A stretch of 11,896 nucleotides of DNA, taken from assembly GCA_002361095.1 (NCBI GenBank), contig DERU01000317.1, positions 3,117 to 15,012 of the forward strand, written 5' to 3'. The DNA is from Lachnospiraceae bacterium UBA3332. GTDB taxonomy: Bacteria; Bacillota; Clostridia; Lachnospirales; Lachnospiraceae. The notes below the pieces were generated by a model that saw only the letters and a program-made list of their open reading frames with translations, did no database searches and was not told the origin of the DNA. The position numbers were made by a program, and so were the translations under genes. Position 1 is the first letter of the stretch. Each line of letters begins with the position of its first letter. Below are positions 1 to 5,708 of this stretch, one piece after another.

Positions 1-1191
1 ATAATCCAGCCATTTCGTATACTTATTTTCCGGTATATTTTTTAAAAAGACTGAAAAATTCCCTTTTTCTTTAGGGCCGGACAATAATTTCGTCCGTATC
101 TGCCCCAATCCTGGCACAAAAAAACACCCGATTTCCAAAAAGATCCCGCTGCTCTTTTCTGCCACAGCGGCGCTATCCGCCTTCAAAAGGGAGAACACCA
201 CCCGGTCAAATTCCCGCCGGGCCTCCATCTGCAAAACAGGAAGTTTCACGCGCCTGCCGCTCACGCAGGACGGCAAAAACAATTTTCCCAATTCCGCCAC
301 ATGGGCGGCCGTCACCCCTTTTCCGCTCCCCAGCATATGAACCGCACGAAAAATCATCTGATCCTGCAGATACGGATTTTCCCGTAAAAAAGCGGTGGCA
401 TCAAATCTAAGTTCCCCCTGCCCCCGCACGCAGCACCGGTCCATCGCGCTTTTTGTCTGTTCTTCAATAAAATCTGCGGTTCTGGCCAAAAGAGCCGCTT
501 CCCTGGCCAAATGTTCCCTTGCCCGCCGGCTGATTTCCCTCTCTGCATAGGGAAAAATCCGGTTGCGGATTTTGTTTCTCGTAAATAGTTCCTGCGCATT
601 GGTCGCATCCGTACAAAAACCGATCCCTTCCTCCTGCAAAAACGCCTCGATTTCCTCCCTTGTACAAGCCAGCAGCGGCCGTATAATCCTGCTGCCGTCC
701 CCGTTTTCCCGCACGGGGCGGATACTGCCCATCCCTGCAAGTCCGGTGCCCCGCAGCATATGGAACAGCAGGGTTTCCGCCCGGTCGTCACGGTTGTGCG
801 CCACCGCAATGCAGCCGCCCTCCCCGGTTTCTTCTTCCATCCGCGCAAGCGCTTCCCCAAAAGCCCTGTATCGCACCAGACGCCCTGCCTCCTCGCATGA
901 AATGCCCCTGTCCTTTGCGAAGGCCCCTACGTCCTCCTGTACCAGCCAAAAAGGAACCTTCCAGCTTTGGCAAAGATTTTGCACGAAAGCCGCATCCTCC
1001 CCCGCCTCCGGTCTCAGCCCATGGTTCACATGCACCGCCAACAGCCGCAGATTCCTTGCCCTGCGCAGCTTCGTCAGCACATAAAGCAGACACACCGAAT
1101 CCGCGCCCCCCGAAACGCCTGCCACGATGTTCCCGCTTTTTGGCAGCATATCATATTCTTCCATATAGCGAAGCACTTTATCCGTCATCAT
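1..1191 (-). CDS. tilS: tRNA(Ile)-lysidine synthetase TilS, 3' end cut by window edge
   Basis: TilS uses ATP to attach lysine to C34 of tRNA-Ile(CAU), so that the tRNA reads AUA as isoleucine; it is cytoplasmic and normally essential. I translated the frame directly: 397 codons are open to the left edge, so the C-terminus is missing (probably less than 100 residues). The N-terminal PP-loop ATPase motif SGGADS is at about residues 25-30. It is followed by HVNHGLR, the AHNRDDRAET segment (usual form AHHxxDQxET), RGTGLAGM, IRPLL and RNKIRN, the standard TilS order. The window ends at WLDY, close to where the C-terminal tRNA-binding domain normally begins. Two adjacent in-frame ATG codons (1191 and 1188) are possible starts. 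An AGGA (1204-1207) is rather far from them, so the start is uncertain by one codon. The gene lies 56 bp after spoIIE, as in B. subtilis where tilS is also close to spoIIE. Confidence 0.96.
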   Translation of the reverse strand, partial: MMTDKVLRYMEEYDMLPKSGNIVAGVSGGADSVCLLYVLTKLRRARNLRLLAVHVNHGLRPEAGEDAAFVQNLCQSWKVPFWLVQEDVGAFAKDRGISCEEAGRLVRYRAFGEALARMEEETGEGGCIAVAHNRDDRAETLLFHMLRGTGLAGMGSIRPVRENGDGSRIIRPLLACTREEIEAFLQEEGIGFCTDATNAQELFTRNKIRNRIFPYAEREISRRAREHLAREAALLARTADFIEEQTKSAMDRCCVRGQGELRFDATAFLRENPYLQDQMIFRAVHMLGSGKGVTAAHVAELGKLFLPSCVSGRRVKLPVLQMEARREFDRVVFSLLKADSAAVAEKSSGIFLEIGCFFVPGLGQIRTKLLSGPKEKGNFSVFLKNIPENKYTKWLDY

Positions 1192-1222
1192 CCCATCACA
1201 GTATCCTGTCTTTTTTCTTATA

Positions 1223-1251
1223 AGTATACCCTTTTTTTCCGAAATGCTCAA
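1223..1251 (-). promoter_or_regulatory. Candidate sigma-A promoter of tilS
   Basis: On the minus strand, TTGAGC (1246-1251) and TATACT (1223-1228) are separated by exactly 17 bp. The -35 element overlaps the spoIIE stop codon and the predicted transcript has a leader of about 25 nt. A private vegetative promoter makes sense for a housekeeping gene that sits behind a sporulation gene. The -35 matches consensus in 4 of 6 positions and the -10 in 5 of 6. This is a sequence match only. Confidence 0.55.
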
Positions 1252-2462
1252 CCCATATCAGGCGTTTCTTCATTCTCCCAAAGACCGGCCACCAAAACCG
1301 TCATGTCGTCACGAATTTTCCCTTTGCACTGGCCGATGGCAAAGCGCAGAAGCAGATTCGCCATATCCACCGGGGAAGTTCCGGAAAGTTTTCCGATTTG
1401 CTGCTCCAGTAAATATTCCCCGTCCCCTCCGGGTAAATCCTGCACCACTCCGTCCGAGACAAGAATCACCATATCCCCGTCCTGTAACTGGCGTACCGTC
1501 TCCCGTTCATTCTCCCTGTCCATCAATCCCAGCGGCAGCGCATCCGAACTGATCTTCTCCACCAGATCCCCCCGTTTGATAAAAGCGCTCGCCGCCCCTG
1601 CTTTTACGAACGCGCATTCCCCGTTTTTTAAGTCGATTCGGCAGATATCCAACGTTGCCATATGCGCCTCTTCTCCTTCCGTACCGATCATACCGTTCAA
1701 AATCTGCGCCGCCAACTGTTCCCCGAGACCTGCATCCAGAATCTGTTCGGTCAGATCCACAATCCGCGCCGCATCCCTGGCCGCAACTTCCCCGGATCCG
1801 ACGCCGTCCGACAAAATCATTGTAACCGCATCATCCTGCTCAAAAAAAGAATGGCAGTCCCCCAAAACCGTTTCGTTTTCTTTGATAGCCGTAGCGGCGG
1901 CGCTCAGGCAGCAAAACGCAGGCTCCTCCTCAAAATAAAGATTCACCAAATCCTTGCCTACAAAATAAGGATTGCGCTTCTCCGGTACCAGCCTGACATC
2001 CAGAAGGACGGAAAGATAGCCCGCGATCTCTTCTATCGTCACACTGGTATCCTTCCTGGTACACAGGGAAACCGAAACTTCCAGCTTGTCCTCCTGCCCC
2101 CGCAGAAGAAAAATATCCTGTACCAAAATTCCCTCCCCTAATAGGGCCCGGGTGATTTGTTTTTCTTTCCTTCCGCCCAGCCGGATCATCTGCACCGAAG
2201 TACCCGCCACCGCCTGCATCAGTCCTGCCATCTGCCGCATATAAGAAACATAATTCTTTCGGTTTTCTTTTGTCCGCTTCCGGTTCCAGGCCGCTTCCCG
2301 GTCCTCCTCTCCATCCCCTGATTCCTCTGCCCCTCCCCCCATCTGGGCAAACACCGACGCCAGATTTTCAAATGTATCCGCACAGTTTAAAATGCGTCTC
2401 CTGTCATATTCCAACAGATACGCCGACTGCATCGCATCATATTCCAAAACTTTATTTTTCAT
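1248..2462 (-). CDS. spoIIE: Short SpoIIE-type PP2C serine phosphatase without membrane domain
   Basis: SpoIIE dephosphorylates the anti-anti-sigma factor SpoIIAA and so releases sigma-F in the forespore; in Bacillus it also works with FtsZ at the polar septum. The 404-residue protein has the PPM phosphatase motifs in order: SDGVGSG (218-224), TLDICRIDLKNGECAFVKAG (270-289), the ALPLG segment (308-312), SDGVVQD (336-342) and RDDMTV (384-389). The metal-binding aspartates are all present. Residues 1-100 resemble the start of the SpoIIE central regulatory region (LASVFAQM, MRQMAGLMQAVAG). An acidic, low-complexity stretch lies at 43-70. B. subtilis SpoIIE is about 827 residues with some ten N-terminal membrane helices; none are here, and the upstream 194 bp is non-coding with a promoter and terminator. 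The start ATG has a good ribosome-binding site, AAAGGAG, at 2473-2479. Its place before tilS and after divIC supports orthology with SpoIIE rather than a generic PP2C. Confidence 0.92.
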   Translation of the reverse strand: MKNKVLEYDAMQSAYLLEYDRRRILNCADTFENLASVFAQMGGGAEESGDGEEDREAAWNRKRTKENRKNYVSYMRQMAGLMQAVAGTSVQMIRLGGRKEKQITRALLGEGILVQDIFLLRGQEDKLEVSVSLCTRKDTSVTIEEIAGYLSVLLDVRLVPEKRNPYFVGKDLVNLYFEEEPAFCCLSAAATAIKENETVLGDCHSFFEQDDAVTMILSDGVGSGEVAARDAARIVDLTEQILDAGLGEQLAAQILNGMIGTEGEEAHMATLDICRIDLKNGECAFVKAGAASAFIKRGDLVEKISSDALPLGLMDRENERETVRQLQDGDMVILVSDGVVQDLPGGDGEYLLEQQIGKLSGTSPVDMANLLLRFAIGQCKGKIRDDMTVLVAGLWENEETPDMG

Positions 2463-2532
2463 ACCCTGCGCTCTCCTTTACGTGTTTTTGTCACGATACG
2501 GCAAAACCAAACCGTAACTTTTTTCGTATAAG

Positions 2533-2565
2533 AGTATATCCTGTATACTGCGCGGGTTTTGTCAA
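2533..2565 (-). promoter_or_regulatory. spoIIE promoter with 21-bp spacer and 0A-box-like site
   Basis: On the minus strand a perfect -35 TTGACA (2560-2565) and TATACT (2533-2538) are 21 bp apart, too far for a normal sigma-A promoter. B. subtilis spoIIE and spoIIG are known for such over-long spacers and are switched on by phosphorylated Spo0A bound at the -35. Overlapping the -35 on the other strand is TGTCAAA (2560-2566), one mismatch from the 0A box TGTCGAA. The leader to the ATG would be about 64 nt. Confidence 0.6.
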
Positions 2566-2598
2566 ACCAGCAAGACCGCTGACCGGATTTTTACAGAC

Positions 2599-2630
2599 AA
2601 AAAATAACAGTTCAGACAAGTCTGAACTGT
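2599..2630 (-). terminator. Intrinsic terminator after divIC
   Basis: A perfect 11-bp inverted repeat, ACAGTTCAGAC and its complement around a 2-nt centre, spans 2607-2630. On the minus strand it is followed by TTATTTTTT. It begins 26 bp after the divIC stop and separates the yabP-yabQ-divIC unit from spoIIE. The plus strand has no T-run, so it acts in one direction only. Confidence 0.9.
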
Positions 2631-2656
2631 CACAAAAAAGTGTGCGCGCTGCCTTT

Positions 2657-2968
2657 TTAATCTTCCGCTTTAAAAATGATCTCCCCTTCATACACCAGAC
2701 CCAGTTTATCCTTTGCGACTTCCTCCACAAACTTCTTGGTCTGGGTGTATTTTCCGTACTCTTCAATCTCTACGGTTCGTTCCTGTTCCCTTTGCAGCTG
2801 CTCTTCCAGCTGTGCGACGCGCAGCCGGTTTGCTTCCAGCTTCTGATAAAGCTGCGCGCTCTTTACGGAAACTACGATCAACAGCATCAGTACGGTAACC
2901 GTAACCATCAGCATGCCGAGACGGTTTTCTTTTTTCTTCCGACGGAATACGATTTTCCTTTTTACCAT
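2657..2968 (-). CDS. divIC: Cell-division protein DivIC/FtsB (septum formation initiator)
   Basis: DivIC is a bitopic divisome protein that pairs with FtsL and DivIB to position and stabilise septal peptidoglycan synthesis in vegetative and sporulation division. The 103-residue protein has a very basic cytoplasmic N-terminus (KRKIVFRRKKK), one membrane helix at about 17-35, a leucine-zipper-like coiled coil at about 38-70 (LYQKLEANRLRVAQLEEQLQ), and the typical C-terminal segment ending KDKLGLVYEGEIIFK. Length and layout match the family. The start is the ATG at 2968; upstream GAGGCAGGGCGA gives only a modest ribosome-binding site. Its first 206 bp lie inside the yabQ reading frame (a different frame), so it is probably translated in a coupled manner with yabQ. 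A strong terminator follows. Confidence 0.93.
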   Translation of the reverse strand: MVKRKIVFRRKKKENRLGMLMVTVTVLMLLIVVSVKSAQLYQKLEANRLRVAQLEEQLQREQERTVEIEEYGKYTQTKKFVEEVAKDKLGLVYEGEIIFKAED

Positions 2969-3476
2969 TCGCCCTGCCTCGTCGTCCCTTCCTTTTCGAT
3001 AAGACTATTTTAGCCATTCTAAGCCACGCCGTCAACCGCTTTTTCAAAAACCTTGCGCCCCGGACAGTTTTTCTTCTCCCCGCCGCCGCTTTTTGCCCGG
3101 CCAAACGCCCCGCCGCCCGCAGCGGCCTGGTGCAAAAACGCCAAAATCTTCCGAAAAGCTTTTTCATAAAAAGCAGCGCCTTCGCCGCCTGTGTCACCAA
3201 TAATTTACTCAATGCCTTTTTATATAAAACCATCCCGATCATTGCCCCAAAAACGGCAAACCACCGGAAAGCCCCGTTATTCTCATAATATAAAAGCCAG
3301 AAAACACTGCAGGACACAAATACCCAATACAGGAAGTCCTCCAGTGAAATCCATAATATCCCGTGCGAAAATACCCGCCTGAAAATACGAAGGCAGTCAT
3401 ATACCAGGGTGATGCCGGCACCCAGCAGGACGCAGTTGAGCCAAAACCGGCTCTCTTCTACTATAAAAAAACTCAT
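2763..3476 (-). CDS. yabQ: Spore cortex protein YabQ, with long C-terminal overlap into divIC
   Basis: YabQ is a sporulation membrane protein needed in B. subtilis for spore cortex formation; it is made in the mother cell and found at the outer forespore membrane. Recognisable YabQ features are the first helix at about 11-28 followed by VYDCLRIFRR (25-34), the ISLEDFLYWVF segment (43-53), a second helix to about 62, ENNGAFRWFAVFGAMIGMVLY (65-85), and then a strongly basic tail rich in K and R. The gene starts 3 nt after the yabP stop, and no clear Shine-Dalgarno is seen, so translation is probably coupled to yabP. The oddity is the C-terminus: residues from about 170 to 237 are read out of frame from the divIC coding sequence (206 bp overlap) and are low in recognisable content. 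The functional protein could be shorter if the true sequence has a stop or frameshift near 2970-3010. Confidence 0.88.
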   Translation of the reverse strand: MSFFIVEESRFWLNCVLLGAGITLVYDCLRIFRRVFSHGILWISLEDFLYWVFVSCSVFWLLYYENNGAFRWFAVFGAMIGMVLYKKALSKLLVTQAAKALLFMKKLFGRFWRFCTRPLRAAGRLAGQKAAAGRRKTVRGARFLKKRLTAWLRMAKIVLSKRKGRRGRANGKKENRIPSEEKRKPSRHADGYGYRTDAVDRSFRKERAALSEAGSKPAARRTAGRAAAKGTGTNRRD

Positions 3477-3479
3477 AGG

Positions 3480-3770
3480 CTACCGGAACAATCTGGCAAA
3501 TATGGATTCCGCTTTCCCGCCCATGCCGACGTTCTCGGAATAGGTCAGGCTGTCGATCTTACCGTCCACATCCACTTCGCCCTTTTCCAACGTCAGGCGG
3601 CTTACATGCAAGTCGCTGCCCTTAATCATGAGCATGCCCTGCTCCGTCTCCAAAAGTACCTCCCCCACATCGAAGGAAAGCACATCCGAAACGCCGTTTA
3701 ACGTACATGTCTGCCGGTTGACCAGCGAAACCCTGTGTTGTCTGCTCCTGCTTCCGTTTAATTCTTCCAT
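3480..3770 (-). CDS. yabP: Sporulation protein YabP
   Basis: This is a 96-residue YabP-family protein. In B. subtilis YabP is a sigma-E-dependent sporulation protein encoded just before YabQ; its biochemical role is not established. Family features seen here are an N-terminal polar segment, then HRVSLVNRQTCTLNGVSDVLSFDVGEVLLETEQG, MLMIKGSDLHVSRLTLEKGEVDVDGKIDSLTYSE and a C-terminal SIFARLFR. The protein has a beta-rich pattern, no signal peptide and no membrane helix. A strong ribosome-binding site, GGAGG at 3776-3780, sits 5 nt before the ATG. The gene is followed with almost no gap by yabQ. A candidate sigma-E promoter lies immediately upstream. Confidence 0.94.
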   Translation of the reverse strand: MEELNGSRSRQHRVSLVNRQTCTLNGVSDVLSFDVGEVLLETEQGMLMIKGSDLHVSRLTLEKGEVDVDGKIDSLTYSENVGMGGKAESIFARLFR

Positions 3771-3797
3771 AGCGTCCTCCTGCCATCGTGCTTTTAC

Positions 3798-3827
3798 ATT
3801 ATACGCGCAGGACCGCCGGAAATATTC
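3798..3827 (-). promoter_or_regulatory. Candidate sigma-E promoter for yabP-yabQ(-divIC)
   Basis: On the minus strand GAATATT (3821-3827) matches the sigma-E -35 consensus KMATATT completely. CGTATAAT (3798-3805) matches the -10 CATACANT in 6 of 8 positions. The spacer is 15 bp, within the 14-15 bp range known for sigma-E. The predicted start point is about 20 nt before the yabP ATG. Mother-cell expression fits the known sigma-E control of yabP in B. subtilis. Confidence 0.55.
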
Positions 3828-3854
3828 CTTTTTTGTCCAAACTGCCGCAGCGCC

Positions 3855-4094
3855 TCAGAGATAGCGGAACATCTCTTTGGCCTCTTCCTTGCGGACAGTC
3901 TCCTGTACCGTCAAAACCTCTACCTTTACTTCCTTGTTGCCAAATTGTATGGTTACGATATCCCCTGCCTTCACCTCTGCAGATGCCTTGGCAGGCCTGT
4001 CGTTGATCATAACCCGCCCTGCGTCGCACGCTTCGTTTGCCACTGTCCTGCGCTTGATCAGGCGGGAAACCTTCAAATATTTGTCCAGCCTCAT
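3855..4094 (-). CDS. rqcP: S4-domain ribosome quality-control factor RqcP (YabO)
   Basis: RqcP, formerly YabO, is a small S4 RNA-binding protein related to Hsp15. It binds the obstructed 50S subunit with RqcH and helps add C-terminal alanine tails to stalled nascent chains, marking them for degradation. The 79-residue product has the whole S4 domain: MRLDKYLKVSRLIKRRT at the N-terminus, then ANEACDAGRVMIND, and a short beta-rich tail. The basic residues of the first helix (R2, K14, R15, R16) are present. I chose the ATG at 4094 because GGAGGGG (4103-4109) is 8 nt upstream and the family starts with MRLDK. A longer in-frame start at 4151 would add 19 residues that do not resemble the family. 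The position between hup and yabP is the usual one in Clostridia. Confidence 0.93.
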   Translation of the reverse strand: MRLDKYLKVSRLIKRRTVANEACDAGRVMINDRPAKASAEVKAGDIVTIQFGNKEVKVEVLTVQETVRKEEAKEMFRYL

Positions 4095-4102
4095 GCTCTT
4101 TT

Positions 4103-4109
4103 CCCCTCC
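4103..4109 (-). promoter_or_regulatory. Ribosome-binding site deciding the rqcP start
   Basis: GGAGGGG on the minus strand, 8 nt before the ATG at 4094. It rules in the short form of RqcP over the longer in-frame start at 4151, which has no comparable site. Confidence 0.8.
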
Positions 4110-4134
4110 GGGCATGTCCGCAGCATGCCAAAAC

Positions 4135-4164
4135 GTAACAGTCCCAATCATTCCGCTCTGTTAC
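4135..4164 (-). repeat. 7-bp inverted repeat between hup and rqcP
   Basis: GTAACAG (4135-4141) and CTGTTAC (4158-4164) form a perfect inverted repeat with a 16-nt spacer, directly after the hup terminator. On the minus strand it is followed by GTTTTGG, so it might act as a weak second terminator, or as an operator or leader structure for rqcP. Function unknown. Confidence 0.45.
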
Positions 4165-4166
4165 CC

Positions 4167-4200
4167 AAAAACAGAACAGCTGCCAAAAGGCAGCCGCTCT
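4167..4200 (-). terminator. Intrinsic terminator after hup
   Basis: Minus-strand stem AGAGCGGCTGCC with GGCAGCTGTTCT around a TTTT loop (4173-4200): 12 pairs including two G-U wobbles. It is followed by GTTTTTG. It lies 20 bp after the hup stop and makes hup largely monocistronic. Confidence 0.85.
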
Positions 4201-4220
4201 ACTCTCCAACTTATCAAAAA

Positions 4221-4493
4221 TTAGTCGATGGAATCCTTCAGTGCTTTACCGGCCTTGAATTTAGGGGTCTTGGAAGCCGCGATCGTCATCGCTTCGCCCG
4301 TCTGCGGGTTTCTGCCTTCCCTTGCGGCCCTCTCGGATACTTCAAAAGTACCGAAACCCACCAGCTGAACCTTTTCGCCCTTTTTCAACTCTGCCGCAAC
4401 GATGTCCGTGAAAGCTTTCAGCGCTTTTTCCGCATCTTTTCTGGACAAGCCGGCTTCCTCAGCCATAGCTGCAACTAATTCTGTCTTGTTCAT
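4221..4493 (-). CDS. hup: DNA-binding protein HU
   Basis: HU is the abundant histone-like protein that bends and compacts DNA as a dimer. The 90-residue protein matches the family in full: MNKTELVAAMAEEAGLSRKDAEKAL (helical dimer core), VQLVGFGTFEVSERAAREGRNPQTGE (the beta arm base and start of the DNA-binding arm, with GFGTFEV and GRNPQTGE) and a C-terminal PKFKAGKALKDSI. It has a consensus ribosome-binding site, AGGAGG, 8 nt before the ATG, its own strong promoter and a terminator. The location next to rqcP-yabP-yabQ-divIC is common in Clostridia, whereas in B. subtilis hbs is elsewhere. Confidence 0.98.
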   Translation of the reverse strand: MNKTELVAAMAEEAGLSRKDAEKALKAFTDIVAAELKKGEKVQLVGFGTFEVSERAAREGRNPQTGEAMTIAASKTPKFKAGKALKDSID

Positions 4494-4561
4494 TATAAAA
4501 TCCTCCTGTAATCCATAATCTGAAATTCTTTATCAGCGACACTCTTGGTATCCCCTAATGC

Positions 4562-4579
4562 CGGAAATCAGCCTTTCCG
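4562..4579 (-). repeat. Hairpin in the hup 5' leader
   Basis: CGGAAA (4562-4567) and TTTCCG (4574-4579) form a 6-bp stem with a 6-nt loop, near the predicted 5' end of the hup transcript. The leader is unusually long for a simple gene (about 95 nt). The hairpin could stabilise the mRNA. No riboswitch class is recognised. Confidence 0.4.
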
Positions 4580-4595
4580 AATGCATTATATTCTA

Positions 4596-4624
4596 TTTAT
4601 AACCGCACTTCCACCATTTGTCAA
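4596..4624 (-). promoter_or_regulatory. sigma-A promoter of hup
   Basis: On the minus strand a perfect -35 TTGACA (4619-4624) and TATAAA (4596-4601) are 17 bp apart. This is the best vegetative promoter in the window, as expected for an abundant protein. It begins within 20 bp of the stop codon of the upstream coat-protein gene. Confidence 0.85.
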
Positions 4625-4640
4625 TACATTTTATCAATCC

Positions 4641-5624
4641 TTATAAAGAAAATGTCTGTTCCAAAAAGGCTTTCTGCAGCGGCCGCAATTCCAAAAGTTT
4701 CTGCAGCTTTTCCATATTTTTTCCCGGTATCCACGCTTTTCCACTGTTATAATAAAAATTCACGATCTTCCAAAACTTTTCCGGATACGCAAACCGGTAA
4801 TATAATTGTAACATATCCGCCGCCGTAAGCTTTTTTGCTTTTCCGTAAACATCCAAAAGCCCTCTTGCAATCGGCGCCGACCAGTTTGTCTTCTCCAACA
4901 GTTTACGCAAAAACAGATATAAATCCCGCATCTGGCAGTCTACCGCATACTTTTCAAAATTAATCACACTCATACCTTCCGCGCAAAGCAGATTATGATG
5001 CTGAAAATCCCCATGACAAAATGTCCCGCTTTCGGTATACGCCACGCTTCCAAGCACATCCCCGTATGCTTTCACCTCTTCCGTAACCCGCAGCGCTTCC
5101 TCCCAAAAAACATCAAAATTTTGCTGCAGGTAGATTTCAAACGCCGTTTTCTGCCCTTTCTCCCGCAAAAATTTCCGCACCTTGCGTAATTCCCGGTTCC
5201 TTTTCTCATAATCTTCCAACAGGCTCTGCGCCCTAAGGCCGCCTTCCTGCGCAAGCTTGGGCAGACACATGGCCGTATGAAGCTGCGCCAGTACAGACAT
5301 TGCTTTCCTGCACTCCTGTCCGTCCTTTAAACTGCACTCCCTGCCGCCCGGCCAGCATTTAACAATACAGCGGTTTTGCTCCTGATCCAGACAAAACAAT
5401 TCCCCGTCCCGGTTTCTTACGAGCCGTTCCACCCTGTCACATCCGTTTTGCACAATACCGTCCAAAAGACGCTCCAAAATTTCCAACCGAAACAGCGGCC
5501 CTCTATATTCTTTCAGGATCATCCATCCTTTATTCGTCTCACATAAAAAAGCGTTCCGACTTTTCTGCGTCCGAATCACCTCAAAATCATACTGTTCCAG
5601 CACGCTTACCGCTCTGTCATTCAC
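4641..5624 (-). CDS. CotS-family spore coat protein (kinase-like fold)
   Basis: The 327-residue protein belongs to the CotS/YutH/YsxE group, spore coat proteins with an aminoglycoside-phosphotransferase (protein-kinase-like) fold. The N-lobe has MILKEY (35-40), with the lysine at the position of the ATP-binding lysine. The C-lobe has the Brenner-type catalytic motif HGDFQHHN (204-211), and then VINFEKYAVDCQMRDLYLFLRKLLEK (220-245), a very typical CotS-family segment. The metal-binding position normally IDFD/IDWD is INFE here, so it may be a weak or dead kinase. The start is GTG at 5624 with GGAGG 9 nt upstream; the nearby ATG at 5620 is out of frame. The frame stands alone on the minus strand between cca and hup. 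Expected location is the spore coat; substrate unknown. CotS itself or a paralogue cannot be told apart from sequence alone. Confidence 0.88.
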   Translation of the reverse strand: MNDRAVSVLEQYDFEVIRTQKSRNAFLCETNKGWMILKEYRGPLFRLEILERLLDGIVQNGCDRVERLVRNRDGELFCLDQEQNRCIVKCWPGGRECSLKDGQECRKAMSVLAQLHTAMCLPKLAQEGGLRAQSLLEDYEKRNRELRKVRKFLREKGQKTAFEIYLQQNFDVFWEEALRVTEEVKAYGDVLGSVAYTESGTFCHGDFQHHNLLCAEGMSVINFEKYAVDCQMRDLYLFLRKLLEKTNWSAPIARGLLDVYGKAKKLTAADMLQLYYRFAYPEKFWKIVNFYYNSGKAWIPGKNMEKLQKLLELRPLQKAFLEQTFSL

Positions 5625-5656
5625 CGTCCGTTCCCTCCCATACCTTAGGTATTACC

Positions 5657-5665
5657 TATCATATG
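5657..5665 (-). promoter_or_regulatory. Candidate mother-cell sigma -10 element for the coat gene
   Basis: CATATGATA on the minus strand fits the sigma-K -10 CATANNNTA exactly and also the general sigma-E form CATANNNT. A -35 is not convincing: AACC lies 13 bp and AACA 18 bp upstream, against 16 expected for sigma-K. It overlaps a small inverted repeat, TAGGT-ATT-ACCTA (5646-5658). Late mother-cell expression would fit a coat gene. Confidence 0.35.
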
Positions 5666-5708
5666 AAAGAAAAAATCAGGTTATGTTACTTTTGTGACAA
5701 AGCCTTCC

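Noticed and set aside
354..860. Minus-strand open frame (168 codons) within tilS
   Set aside because: The TilS motifs SGGADS to RNKIRN are read continuously in a different frame of the same strand, so this frame is a shadow and tilS is not broken.
967..1938. Long plus-strand open frame (323 codons) opposite tilS and spoIIE
   Set aside because: It is antisense to two well-recognised genes, has no domain or ribosome-binding site, and is rich in S, P and R as expected of a shadow frame in moderately GC-rich DNA.
2270..3013. Plus-strand open frame (247 codons) opposite spoIIE, the intergenic region and divIC
   Set aside because: It crosses the divIC terminator and the spoIIE promoter, and its product resembles no family.
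4095..4151. 19-residue N-terminal extension of RqcP
   Set aside because: The ATG at 4094 has a strong ribosome-binding site and gives the family N-terminus; the extension lies across an inverted repeat.
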